Notes: generated by a model not told the origin, from the sequence alone. Positions 53,434-63,350 are shown, counted from the first letter of the stretch. The stretch: DNA of 64,000 nt from Multifurca ochricompacta (GCA_022496185.1 WTXG01000120.1:1-64000); one strand, 5' to 3'. Translations and numbers: made by a program.

Positions 53434-54566
53434 GAGGGGGGTAATTATTCCATCTGTGACTCAGTGTTTCCCCAGAAATTCGCTCTACCCTGGCACACAT
53501 CAAGAACTTCGCTCGCCCTTTCACTCAAATTGTTCATCAAACCCGACGCACGCCCAGAACATCCACCTCAACATCTCGACCGACAACGAAACCCGAATCC
53601 GGCGCATCGCAACAGCCCTGGATGCCGCCAACAAAGCAGCAATAACGCTTCCCGCAACAGCACCGACGCCGCCTCCGCCACCAGCACTACCAAATGAATA
53701 CCCGATTGTTACAAGAAGTCGGAACGCGCTTGCCGACACATGCACACTACACAGTCCAATGACAACCCAAGAATCAAGTATCGACCTGACTCTCCAGTTC
53801 TGCCGACCCCGCGGCCATGTCAGTCGACGACAGATCGTCATAGGTACACCCACCCTGGGCCGCCATTCGTTCGAAACCACGTCCACTCGATGCACTACCA
53901 ACACCGATGCATCAGGAGTAATGAAGGTCGCACCTTACACGCCAGGTTTGTGAGTTTCAATTACCGACAACGTAACCCCCAGGTCCTCGCCACGATGGGC
54001 GAGGGCCAGCTGCCTTTTTCTTTCGCGCTTCACGCCAGAAACCACCATGAAACCCACAACAACCCAAACCTCCGATTTCGCGCTTCTAACAGCGACTCTT
54101 CGACACGGAGATGCCTCACACCGAACTGGTCAACACCGCGCTCGACGACTTACGCGATCCGAGGGTCTGGGCTGAGGTGACAAGATTCCGCGCCACGACG
54201 TAGCCCAGCAGGCCGTGGCCGCCACACGAAAGCAAATAGAAATAACAGTCCAGAAGGTACGAACATCGACGCAAGCGCTGACATGACGCAACGCGTACCA
54301 CCGAATTTATCCGCACCTCACCTACCTATACGCCTGGCAAGATCGCATCCGACCGAACAAGCTCACAAGATTCGCGCCGTCTTGCAAGAGGACTTGACAA
54401 CACACGACACCTTCAAACACCAACGACCCCGCAAGGTCCGCGCAGCATCCTCAAGCTGCACGACGACTGGACGATACTCGACAACCACTCGACGACCGCG
54501 CGCGCCGCGACCACGAACCCTGCCGCCACCGACATTCAACGACGTTTGGGGGCAAACGTCAGCCTA
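53434..54566 (+). other. NA 3' region, no recognised gene
   Basis: Begins with a polypurine-like GGAGGGGGGTAAT (about 53434-53446) that resembles a tract next to an LTR, although 1.1 kb of extra sequence follows before the real tract CAGAAGGGGTAA (54567-54578). CA/CG-rich with several short open stretches (for example 53456-53953, Pro/Ala-rich) but no domain I recognise. Possibly captured or duplicated sequence. Confidence 0.5.
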
Positions 54567-54578
54567 CAGAAGGGGTAA

Positions 54579-55091
54579 TGTGACAGAATTCTCCCTGCGA
54601 CGTTACTAATGACTTGACATTGTGTTTCACCAGTGTTTTGCTTACTGAGGGCCTAACCCCTCCTAATTCTCCTTAGTTCTAGCTCATTCTACTGCACAAC
54701 CATTTATATATTATATCATAGAACTAGAACCTTCTATTTACTATGACATAGCTAGTTCTACATGTATTTAAAGACCTACTAGAGTAGAGAGACAGACTAA
54801 GTCTGTTCTCTTGTATTCAATCAGAGGTGCTTCGGAATCCTTGAATCCTCTCAGTTAGAGCCCCACTTGAACTCTCCAAGATGTGACTTGGAGAGCCTTC
54901 ATCATCTTGTACTTGCTGCAGGACTGAGCGTCTCTGCCGTCGACTTCGATTTTCACGCGCGCCCTCGACTTCATTGTGGGCTTGACCAGAACTTGACTTT
55001 GCTGTGACATAGAGCCTTGACTTATCTTGCCACGACTTGGGAGGCTAGCTCCCACACGATCCCCGACACAGTTCCGCACCTAACTGTGACA
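54579..55091 (+). repeat. NA 3' LTR
   Basis: 513 bp; I see no difference from the 5' copy. Confidence 0.93.
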
Positions 55092-55096
55092 TATAG

Positions 55097-55211
55097 ATTA
55101 AGCAGTTGCTATCACATTAACAACTGCATCTAAGTCTCAAAGTAAAAACAAAGGTGAGATAGCTAGCAGTAATGTAGTATCTAGTGTAGGCTGTGCCATA
55201 CCTGTTCTATA
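55097..55211 (+). repeat. Copia-A 3' LTR, right part
   Basis: 115 bp, ATTAAGCAG...GTTCTATA, directly followed by the TGATG target duplication and the last codons of Ty3-O ORF3. Confidence 0.93.
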
Positions 55212-55216
55212 TGATG

Positions 55217-55236
55217 ACAGTACAAGTTGCTTCTAG
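55217..55236 (+). pseudogene. Ty3-O ORF3, last codons
   Basis: Codons DSTSCF-TAG complete the ORF3 interrupted at 8446 (siblings end DGTSRF-TAG). The polypurine tract CCAGAAGAGGGGGTGA follows at 55252-55267. Confidence 0.8.
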
Positions 55237-55267
55237 CCAGGTCTGCTAGAACCAGAAGAGGGGGTGA

Positions 55268-55756
55268 TGTTACAACCTCTGCCAAGTCACCCCATTTTCT
55301 TTACCCTTCCCAACAAGGACCCCTCTTTACTGCCTACTCTGCATTTCCTGATCACGTCTCCATCCTGGGATCTGTCACGTGCCTTACTCCCCTCCCTGTG
55401 AATTGCTTTGTACTTGTTGACTCAATGATCACCCATATTTACTTTCTTATCTTGTTATCTCCTTATCTTTATGACCAGACACTTACTTAATTCCCTATCA
55501 GAAGCCAGGCTTTACACCATCCACTTTCATATATTTGGGCCCACTTGACTCCGTTGTCCTTATCTCATAGATGCCCACTTGATTACATATATAAGTCCAC
55601 TGTAGCTACACTGTAGACCTCAGACTCAACTTATTGAATACATCAGTGCTTGTCTTCTGGACATTCCCTTTGAACCCTTGACTTGTCTCTCTCAGTGCTT
55701 TTGGCACTCTTCCATTCAACATTGTCTTAGGGAGCAGCCCCCTTTAGTGATTGTCA
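55268..55756 (+). repeat. Ty3-O 3' LTR, truncated
   Basis: TGTTACAACCTC..., with TATATAA and AGACTCAACTT near 55589 and 55623. Similarity to sibling LTRs is lost at about 55746. The last about 100 bp are missing, and the sequence beyond Copia-B (62247 on) does not continue the LTR, so it was truncated before Copia-B landed. Confidence 0.85.
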
Positions 55757-56258
55757 TGTTGACACGGCATGTGTCTCGAGGTGCTTCAGGCATCTAGGTT
55801 AGGGTCTAAGCTGTGCTAGATTAGATTAGATATTGATTCGGAGTTTCGGACTTTTTACCATATCATTATTACTTTCTTTCTCGCGATGTGCAGCAGCTGA
55901 CTGATGTACCTTAGTAATCCTGTGTAGCATGTGATATCTCACTGGCCAATGGCCTTAGTCCCTCAGTAGTACTTTCTAGCGCATTCCATTGTGCACAGAC
56001 CATCCCTTCAAGTGTATATAAGGGTGTCTGTTTCATCTCTTACACTTCAAAGTTTCCTTCACCTCTGAAGTGTAAGTCATTCCTACTCTACTTACTACCT
56101 TACCTTTGACTAACCGTCTCTTGTAGATAACTTGTCCCTTTAGGTGTGTAGTATAGTATAATAGAGTTTCCTTCACCTCTGAAGTATAACTTGTCCCTTT
56201 AGCCTTACACACTAACAGCCAACAGTCAGTATCACTGCGCGCACATGCCTGTTTATCA
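55757..56258 (+). repeat. Copia-B 5' LTR
   Basis: TGTTGACACGG...TTTATCA. TATATAA at 56015-56021; predicted cap at A 56049. Contains the leader intron array (56049-56202), a downstream CTAAC...CAACAG acceptor-like module (near 56211-56226) and an ATTAG repeat in U3. Confidence 0.94.
56049..56202 (+). other. LTR leader intron plus intron-less second copy (Copia-B 5' LTR)
   Basis: Segment 1 is 56049-56071, starting 34 nt after the TATA start. The intron is 56072-56126 (55 nt; GTAAGTC donor, TTTGACTAACC branch-like, TCTTGTAG acceptor). Segment 2 is 56127-56143 (ATAACTTGTCCCTTTAG), followed by a 19-nt spacer starting GTGTGT. The fused copy 56163-56202 equals segments 1+2 except one CpA-type change at 56050. 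A hairpin ACTTCAGAG/CTCTGAAGT spans the cap site. Splicing not demonstrated. Confidence 0.87.
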
Positions 56259-56270
56259 GGTTATGGGCCC
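56259..56270 (+). other. Copia-B primer-binding site (half tRNA-iMet)
   Basis: GGTTATGGGCCC directly after the LTR, as in Copia-A, -C and -D. Confidence 0.87.
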
Positions 56271-57120
56271 TGACGCTCATTACTGATCTGGCGTTCTTTT
56301 GATCACAGTCCAACAACTTTTCAAGCTCAACAAGCCCAAAAAGTTCATTCCCAATAACTTTTCCTTGTGAGCTTCTCTTTCGTCTTCTTGCCCTTAACTG
56401 TCCACAAGGTGGTGCGCTTCATGTGCCCACCTTGACCTGTTTGGCTAGCCCTTTCTCAAGGGTTCTTGCGAAAGGTGATGAGGGACCCTTAGCGGGTGAA
56501 ACACCTTAAGCTCCTCATGTGTGCCCTAAGTAAATAGTGTTCATAGTTGTAGCTGGGTCTTCGTCCCATAGATAGTTTTAGTAGGCTGCTTGCCCAGAAG
56601 GCTTGAGGCTTTAGGTCTGGTCAATGCTTGGCTCGATCCGTAAGCCGGGTTTAGCCACCCGCTGGTAGAGTTTAGGGTCTAGAACAAGGCATGGGTAGTC
56701 ACTCCCATGACGCTTGGGCTCGATACAAGTAGGCCACACTACTATAGTATTTACACAGTAGCTAGAAGGTTTTGTCTCTGGGCAGGAGTATTCGCTGCCA
56801 TATTGTGGGGGTTTGCCCCACCAGAGGAAACCCAATAGTCTACTACAGTCATGGCCCCAATCATCTAGGGCTTAATCATGGACTCCACCACCAGCACTAG
56901 AGGAAGGGCTCTATACCCTTTGTCTCTAGTGGAACTTGTGGTTGGCTCCTCCATGACATGACTCCCCTTCTATTTACACAGTATCTGCCTGATGTGGCTT
57001 TGGGATCTGTTGTAGAATGGGGTTAGACAGCTTCACTATACTACTTAGAAGTCACACATTGGAGGCAGGACTTTTTTAAGTTCTGAAGCATAGCGCCACA
57101 GATTGGATGGGCCCTCTTAA
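56271..57120 (+). other. Copia-B leader, non-coding
   Basis: About 850 nt between primer site and the polyprotein, without a credible gene. It is homologous over most of its length to 444-1117 (minus strand), which defines the Copia-B/D family. ATGs are frequent, so initiation at 57121 or 57184 may need reinitiation, an internal mechanism or leader splicing. Confidence 0.7.
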
Positions 57121-60100
57121 ATGAGACCTGGACAACTGGTTCTAACTGCTCCTTGGAACCAGGATCAAATTTCAATCATCTCAATGGCTAACATTGTCTT
57201 CCCTTCGACCTTCAAATTCGACAAACTTGACGGCTCCAACTGGCCGCAGTGGTCGGTATCTTTTACCACCCTGCTCAGGATCAATGGCATGAGAAGGCAC
57301 ATCACTCATGATGGGCCTGAATATGCCAATCCCCCGGTCCAGAAGGATGATGAGAAGGAAGCTGATTACCAGGGAAGATTTGCCGCCTGGATGGAACCCA
57401 TCATCCAGGAATGGAATAGGGTTGAAGAAGTATTGATGGGTTTACTGGTGCTGGTCGTCACCAGCGAAGTCTATTCTCAGGTTGCCTCTGATAGGAAGTA
57501 TCCGTCAGTCTGCTCAAAGTATGAGCAGCTGGAGTCCTTGTATGGCACTGTGGGTAGCATGGCCACCTACAATTTGTGGTGCTCAGTTTTGTCCTTCCAT
57601 TTAGAGGAAGGCAAACAATTTAGGCCCCAATTGCAGCATGTGCTAGATGCTAGGAATACCCTGAAGGAGAATGGGATGGAGGTCTCTGACCTCCAGATGA
57701 GCTTTATTTTGCTCCAATCCCTTCCCCCATCATACAGTGCCATTGCTGGCTCAATCCTGGCTTCAGGTCCTCCTGAACGCCTTTCCCCTCAGGATCTCAT
57801 TCAGAGATTCCTAAATGAGGAAAGCCGACTTGCCGGCCCCGCAGGAAGTGGTGTTGGGGCTGCCCTTAACAAGGCAGCCCACGTCAACAAAAATAAAAAT
57901 AAAAAGGTACAAATTATCACGCCACAACCTGCAGGTGCATCATCGTCCAATGATGTCACCTGCTTCTACTGTCAGAAGCCGGGCCACAAGGCAAATGAAT
58001 GTCAGCAGAGGAAACAGGATTGGCAGAATGCCGCTGCTGGTAAAAAGGGCAACCAGAGGAAGGCGCAAGGTGCCAGTGTACCATCATCTTCCCACCAAGT
58101 AGCTACAATAGTTAATGGTAGTGGAAGAATACAGGAGGTGCATGAGACACCTCACATTAAACTTTATACCATGAATGCGACAGAAGAAATCTTCAAAGAT
58201 GATGGATTTGCCTGGATGATGGATAGCAGTGCCACCACCCACTTCACACCCTTTGAGTCAGATTTCTATGAATATCTGCCTCATTCAGGACATACTGTTA
58301 CAGTGGCTGATGGAACCATTGTCCCAATTGAAGGAGTAGGAAGCGTCCATATAAGGACCAATAAAAATTATATATTGGAACTTAACAACATCTTCTACAT
58401 GCCATCAGCAGGAAATCGCATCTTATCAACAAGTCATATCACCAACAGAGGCGGTATGGTCTTATTTGATCAGTACAATGTTGCAATAGAGTATAAAGGA
58501 CAAAGAATAGTGGAAGGAATCAAGGCTGGGGATCTATACTGGATCCAAGGGTCAATAGTGGATAAACCCACTGCTGCCCTAAATACTGCATCAACCAGCC
58601 TTGATACCTGGCATCTAAGAATGGGCCATATGTCTAAACAAGCCCTAAAAAGATATGCTCCTGAGGCCGTAAAAGGTCTCAGCTTAACAAATAGCCAAGA
58701 GGAAGTAAAGCCTTGTCATGGCTGCGAAATGGGAAAATCCCATCGCCTTCCTTTCCCTCCCTCTCATAAGCGGGCTTCAGCACCCTTGGAGGTCATTCAT
58801 AGTGATCTAGTTGGTCCACTCCAATGTACCTCAATACAAGGGAATTTATATTTCACCACTTTCATAGATGACTTTAGCTGTAGTGCTATAGTTGTTCCAA
58901 TGAAGGCAAAACACTACTTCAAATCGGTCTTTGCGAATGTTAAGGCATTCCTAGAAAACAAAACAAATAATAAAATAAAGACCTTACATACAGACCATGG
59001 TGGCGAATACGTCAATAATGAGCTGAAGACCTTGCTAAGTGAGGCTGGCATAGAGCATAAACTTATGATGCCATATACCCCACAACAGAATGGAAGAGCT
59101 GAAAGGTTCAATAGAACCATAATGGAGAAAGCCACTAGCATGCTTCATCATGCTGGACTTTCTCTTGGCTTTTGGGAGTGCGCTGTTTCTACAGCATGTC
59201 ACATATATAACAGAACTCCCATCCGTTCTAACAAGTGGAGGACACCACTAGAGCTTCTGGTTGGGGACATACCAGATGTCTCTTATTTTAAAGTCTTCGG
59301 CTGTGAAGCATATTATCATGTTCCAGAAAGCAAGCGGCAGAAATTGGATCCTAAAGCCAAAAAAGCCGTCTTTGTTGGGTATGAGCCAAATAGCAAAGGC
59401 TACATCCTATGGGATAGGCATACCCAGTCCTTTGTTTCGTCCAGAGATGTGACATTTAATGAAGAGTCCTTCCCATCCCACTCTGTAGCGGACAACAGGG
59501 ATAAAGGAAAGGAACAAGCTGTTCCTGTAGAAGGAGGGTCTGTCCAGCCCTCACCAGCAATAGCCACAGTTCCTCAGGATCCTGAGTATAAGGATACTGA
59601 GGTTGAGGAACAGGAGGTAGTGGAGCCTCCTCAAATAAATCCTGAGCCTACCACACCCGACAATGAAGTAGACACACACACAGACACTATATATCAGACA
59701 CCACCATCCCAAATAATGGAACCCTCCCAACTCCCCACCAGAACTCGTGCCGTTAGAAAGTCAACAAAAAAGGCTAAAGGCAGACTTTCCCAACCAGTTT
59801 TTACTAGGGAAAGTCCACACTCTGAACGACAGTCAGTGGCTATACAAGAAGACTTAGATCTAGACCTTGTTATGCCAAAACGATCACATCGTCTGAATCC
59901 TTGCTTTTATAATGAGGATAATGCAGAGTTTGTGCAAGGTTCATCCAGACTTGGGACTATGGAGCTGCTAAATGCCGCTGGTGTCTCTTATAGAGACCCC
60001 CTGACCTTTCAGGAGGCAATGCAGTCTGATAATGCCACTGAGTGGCTTGAGGCTTGTCAATATGAAATAGATGCCTTAAAAAAGCTAAATGTGTGGCACC

Positions 60101-61533
60101 TTGAGGATCTTCCTGAAGGAAGAAAGGCAGTAAAATCAAAATGGGTTTTCAAGCTGAAACCAGATGGACGGTTTCGTGCTAGGCTTGTGGCAAAAGGTTT
60201 CACTCAAATAGAAGGAGTGGACTTTGATGAAACATTCTCCCCAGTCGCCAGATTTGAATCACTTCGTTTATTACTAGCGTTAGCTGCGCTAGAAGATTGG
60301 GAAATCCACCAGATGGATGTCAAATCGGCATTCCTTCATGGCGATCTGGATGAGGAGATTTATATGGAGCAACCCATTGGTTTCATCATTGCTGGACAGG
60401 AGTCCAAAGTTTGTAGGCTACAAAAAGCTTTATATGGCCTCAAACAAGCCTCCCAGGCATGGAATCTTCAATTTCATGCGGTTCTTAATGAACTGGGCTT
60501 CACTCGGACGTACTCTGATGCAGGAGTATATGTGTATCATCACCATGGGGGGGATGATTCACTTTTCGTCATTCTTTATGTTGATGACATCACTATACTT
60601 GGATCTTCAAAAGATAAGATAACATGGCTGAAGGAATCTCTATCTAGCTGATATGAGATGACTGACTTGGGAGAAATCCAGTCATATCTCGGTGTTAACA
60701 TCACCAGAGATCGTCCTAACAAGACGCTGGAAATTGATCAGGCAGCTTATGTCTTGTCTATTCTTGAGAAGTTTGGGATGAGGGATTCCAATCCAGTATA
60801 CACTCCCCTACCAGCCGGCGCAGATGCACATCTGGTCAAGTTTGAAGGCCAGGCATCTACTTCAGAGATAAAGAAGTATCAACAGCTAATGGGTTCACTG
60901 CTATGGGTGCAGATTGGAAGCAGACCTGACATTAGCTTTGCTGTTGCGCGCCTTAGTCAATACGCTTCCAATCCTTCACAACATCATCTGCGCCTAGCAA
61001 AGTATGTTCTAAAGTACCTTAATGCTACTATGAACTACAGGGTGCGATATTCTGGAGGGAACAGAGAGAGTGGCCTTCATGGCTTTGCAGATTCCTCATG
61101 GGGAGATCAAGAGGACTGCCACTCTACTTCTGGCTATGTCTATATGCTTGCAAATGGAGCCATATCCTGGTGCTCTAGAAAGCAAAAGACTGTAGCACAG
61201 TCCACCACAGAAGCTGAATACATGAGCCTAGCTGAGGCTTCCAATCAGGCTGCATGGTATAGGACATTTATGGAGGAATTGGGATATGAAGTCACTTCAC
61301 CCATACAACTCCATTGTGACAATAAGGGTGCCGTAGACTTGGCATTAAACCCTGTCACAGGAAGGCGGTCAAAACACATACCAATAAAGTACCATGTAAT
61401 CAGGGAGTATGTTGAATCGCATCTAATAGATTTAGTGTGAACTCCCACTGGTGAAATGCTGGCAGATGGCTTCACAAAGTCTCTACCAAGAGCATCACAT
61501 GAAGACATGGTTACTAAACTTGGACTTGTATGA
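57121..61533 (+). pseudogene. Copia-B Gag-Pol polyprotein with two TGA stops
   Basis: One frame, 1470 codons. Gag: FDKLDGSNWPQW near residues 34-45; the ATG at 57184 (MANIVFPSTFKFD) is the more typical start, 57121 the longest. Zinc knuckle CFYCQKPGHKANEC at about 281-294. Protease MMDSSATTHFTPF at about 364, with DSS instead of the usual DSG. Integrase: HLRMGH...CHGCEMGK about 498-545; catalytic Asp in HSDLVGP (about 559), HTDHGGEY (about 623), Glu in NGRAERFNR (about 660). RT: KARLVAKGF-like region from about 1010, DVKSAFLHGDLDEEIYMEQP, YVDDITIL about 1153. RNase H: GFADSSWGDQEDCHSTSGY and STTEAEYMS. Stops TGA 60649-60651 and 61438-61440 both fit CGA to TGA. Confidence 0.92.
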
Positions 61534-61730
61534 GCATGTTCTCGACCTCGAATGTGGCACAAGAAGTGTCCATATTGTCGACCTCAAGAGTGACGCAAGA
61601 GGTGTGTGACTGAACGCGTTTCAGTTTGCATAACACACTTCAGATCACTCCTCTCCTCTCGTTGACTCACTCTCACGCCTCTTAACTGGCGATGTGCTCA
61701 TTTAACTCATTTTGACCTGATGCCTTAATC

Positions 61731-61739
61731 ATGGAGGGA
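61731..61739 (+). other. Copia-B polypurine tract
   Basis: ATGGAGGGA directly before the 3' LTR. Confidence 0.7.
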
Positions 61740-62241
61740 TGTTGACACAGCATGTGTCTCGAGGTGCTTCAGGCATCTAGGTTAGGGTCTAAGCTGTGCT
61801 AGATTAGATTAGATATTGATTCGGAGTTTCGGACTTTTTACCATATCATTATTACTTTCTTTCTCACAATGCGCAGCAGCTGACTGATGTACCTTAGTAA
61901 TCCTGTGTAGCATGTGATATCTCACTGGCCAATGGCCTTAGTCCCTCAGTAGTACTTTCTAGCGCATTCCATTGCGCACAGACCATCCCTTCAAGTGCAT
62001 ATAAGGGTGTCTGTTTCGTCTCTTACACTTCAGAGTTTCCTTCACCTCTGAAGTGTAAGTCATTCCTACTCTACTTACTACCTTACCTTTGACTAACCGT
62101 CTCTTGTAGATAACTTGTCCCTTTAGGTGTGTAGTATAGTATAATAGAGTTTCCTTCACCTCTGAAGTATAACTTGTCCCTTTAGCCTTACACACTAACA
62201 GCCAACAGTCAGTATCACTGCACGCACATGCCTGTTTATCA
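61740..62241 (+). repeat. Copia-B 3' LTR
   Basis: 502 bp, TGTTGACACAG...TTTATCA, followed by TGTCA (62242-62246). The TATA box reads CATATAA at 61998 (TATATAA in the 5' copy). Confidence 0.94.
62032..62185 (+). other. LTR leader intron plus intron-less second copy (Copia-B 3' LTR)
   Basis: Segment 1 62032-62054, intron 62055-62109, segment 2 62110-62126, fused copy 62146-62185; here all 40 positions of the fused copy match segments 1+2. Confidence 0.88.
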
Positions 62242-62246
62242 TGTCA

Positions 62247-62925
62247 AGGGTTTTCATACCCGCACGGGTAAGCGCCACAGGTTTTGCCAGGTACGGGTAC
62301 GGGTATATGGCTCCCAACCCATGGAAACCTGTACCTGTGCGGCAGGTTTGGCGGGTATAGGTGCCGATTATGCATTGACAAGATCAGTAGAATTTCTAAG
62401 ATAAAACACATCTGCAGCCACAAAAATATAAGATCTCGTCTGATGTATGATACAGGGTGAATGTTAATATGTTCTAGTGTTATCCTACAAAATATCAAAG
62501 CAGATCAACAGTGCAATGTAAAATAAAACTGTTATCAGTGATCTACATTCTTGAAAATCATGATGCATCTGTTTTATTAACGTGTGACCAATTCTGCCGG
62601 TCTGGCACTATCTAAAATACTCTCTAGACTACTTTAGACTATTCTATAATTTAATTATCACATTACTTTATTGAAACAAGGCCCGCATGTATCTACAAGC
62701 TGCATGGGGCAGCAACTACATTGCATTGCATGGTGGTCTGACCTCCTTCCTATTAAGGAAGGTTGACTTAAATGCACAGAATTGTGCATCCAGGGACCAG
62801 GACAGTCACGCTTGTATGAAATGAAACTAGAATAATAAAATAATAATGTAAATAAAAGATCCTTTTAATCTTCTGAACATAAAACAACAATTTTTGAGGA
62901 ATCTTGAGTAGCCATAAATGAACAC
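62247..62925 (+). other. AT-rich spacer, no gene recognised
   Basis: Begins AAGGGTTTTCATACCCGCACGGGT and contains ACGGGTACGGGT near 62293; this resembles ends of some hAT-type DNA elements, but no matching inverted end or 8-bp duplication is visible. The rest is AT-rich with no long frame. It may include the unresolved left part of the Copia-C LTR. Confidence 0.5.
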
Positions 62926-63338
62926 GTTGTGTCCTGTCGGAAATGGATCAATATGGCCAGGTCGGATCAATCGCTAAGTGTGTGGTACTAACAAGCGAGT
63001 TGTGTGTTGTGCAGTAGCACGCGGACTGTGTTTCACCTTCCTGTGAATACTTTGATACCTTACTTGATTAGACACAATCCTTTATTGTCTTGGTTACTAT
63101 AAGCACACTCATTTACAGTATTTAAGGACACTCTCACTGTACGGTTCACTTCAGTTCTGACCATCACAACTGAAGTGAGTATTCTGTTATCTTATCTTTA
63201 CCTATGTAGCTAACGCGCACTAGTTATAACTACCATTCTAGGTAAAGACTAATTAATATAAAGTTCTGACCATCACAACTGAATTATAACTACCATTCTA
63301 GGTAGTTTGGATTATCTAACCTCAGGCTGCGTTCTTTA
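62926..63338 (+). repeat. Copia-C 5' LTR (left end approximate)
   Basis: The right end is fixed by the primer site at 63339. The left end is not resolved; TGTGTCC at 62926 and TGTCGG at 62936 are candidates. TATTTAA at 63119; predicted cap at A 63153, again 34 nt on. U3 is unrelated in sequence to the other copia LTRs. The LTR ends GTTCTTTA, without CA. Confidence 0.65.
63153..63301 (+). other. LTR leader intron plus intron-less second copy (Copia-C)
   Basis: Segment 1 63153-63174; intron 63175-63223 (49 nt; GTGAGT donor, GTAGCTAACG branch-like, GCACTAG acceptor); segment 2 63224-63241 (TTATAACTACCATTCTAG); 20-nt spacer starting GTAAAG; fused copy 63262-63301 identical to segments 1+2 over 40 nt. 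The sequence is unrelated to the Copia-B version, but the layout, cap distance and spacer length are the same. A further acceptor-like CTAACCTCAG ends at about 63325. Confidence 0.87.
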
Positions 63339-63350
63339 GGTTATGGGCCC
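63339..63350 (+). other. Copia-C primer-binding site (half tRNA-iMet)
   Basis: GGTTATGGGCCC, directly following the LTR. Confidence 0.85.

Larger units (their letters stand above)
51067..55091 (+). mobile_element. NA: internally deleted, non-autonomous Ty3-type element
   Basis: 4025 bp with two 513-bp LTRs (51067-51579, 54579-55091) that look identical by eye, and target duplication TATAG (51062-51066, 55092-55096). The interior is GC-rich and holds a gag-like piece joined to an integrase C-terminus plus chromodomain. No protease, RT, RNase H or catalytic integrase is seen. It must have been mobilised by another element, probably an autonomous relative with TGTGACGG-like LTRs. The matching LTRs mean a recent insertion. 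Confidence 0.88.
8447..55211 (+). mobile_element. Copia-A: Ty1/copia element carrying eight nested insertions
   Basis: LTRs of 348 bp each (8447-8794; 50834-51066 plus 55097-55211) and target duplication TGATG (8442-8446, 55212-55216). Removing the eight insertions with their duplications leaves about 6010 bp, a normal copia size. Order: leader with repeats, gag, protease, integrase, RT, RNase H, as in the copia superfamily. The LTR copies differ almost only at CpG/TpG/CpA sites. Coding is split and has several TGA stops and frameshifts, so it is inactive. Confidence 0.93.
1633..55756 (+). mobile_element. Ty3-O: outermost decayed Ty3 (chromovirus) element, 3' part
   Basis: Plus-strand Ty3 element, whose 5' LTR and gag N-terminus are outside the window. 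Order: gag C-terminus, protease, RT, RNase H, integrase, chromodomain, zinc-knuckle ORF3, polypurine tract, 3' LTR. It is the same family as Ty3-3, -4 and -5 but the most decayed, with many in-frame TGA codons where siblings have CGA. It is split by Copia-D, three solo LTRs and the 46.8-kb Copia-A block, so it is the oldest layer visible. Copia-B sits at its truncated 3' LTR. Confidence 0.88.
55757..62241 (+). mobile_element. Copia-B: nearly intact Ty1/copia element
   Basis: 6485 bp, LTRs 55757-56258 and 61740-62241 (502 bp each), target duplication TGTCA (55752-55756, 62242-62246). The LTRs differ at roughly eight sites, all transitions and mostly CpG. A single polyprotein frame (57121-61533) is broken only by two TGA codons. 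The most complete coding copia in the window. Same leader family as Copia-D. Confidence 0.95.

Noticed and set aside
53456..53953. A 165-aa Pro/Ala-rich protein in NA
   Set aside because: Low-complexity frame in C-rich DNA, no homologue in the window, overlapping frames equally open.
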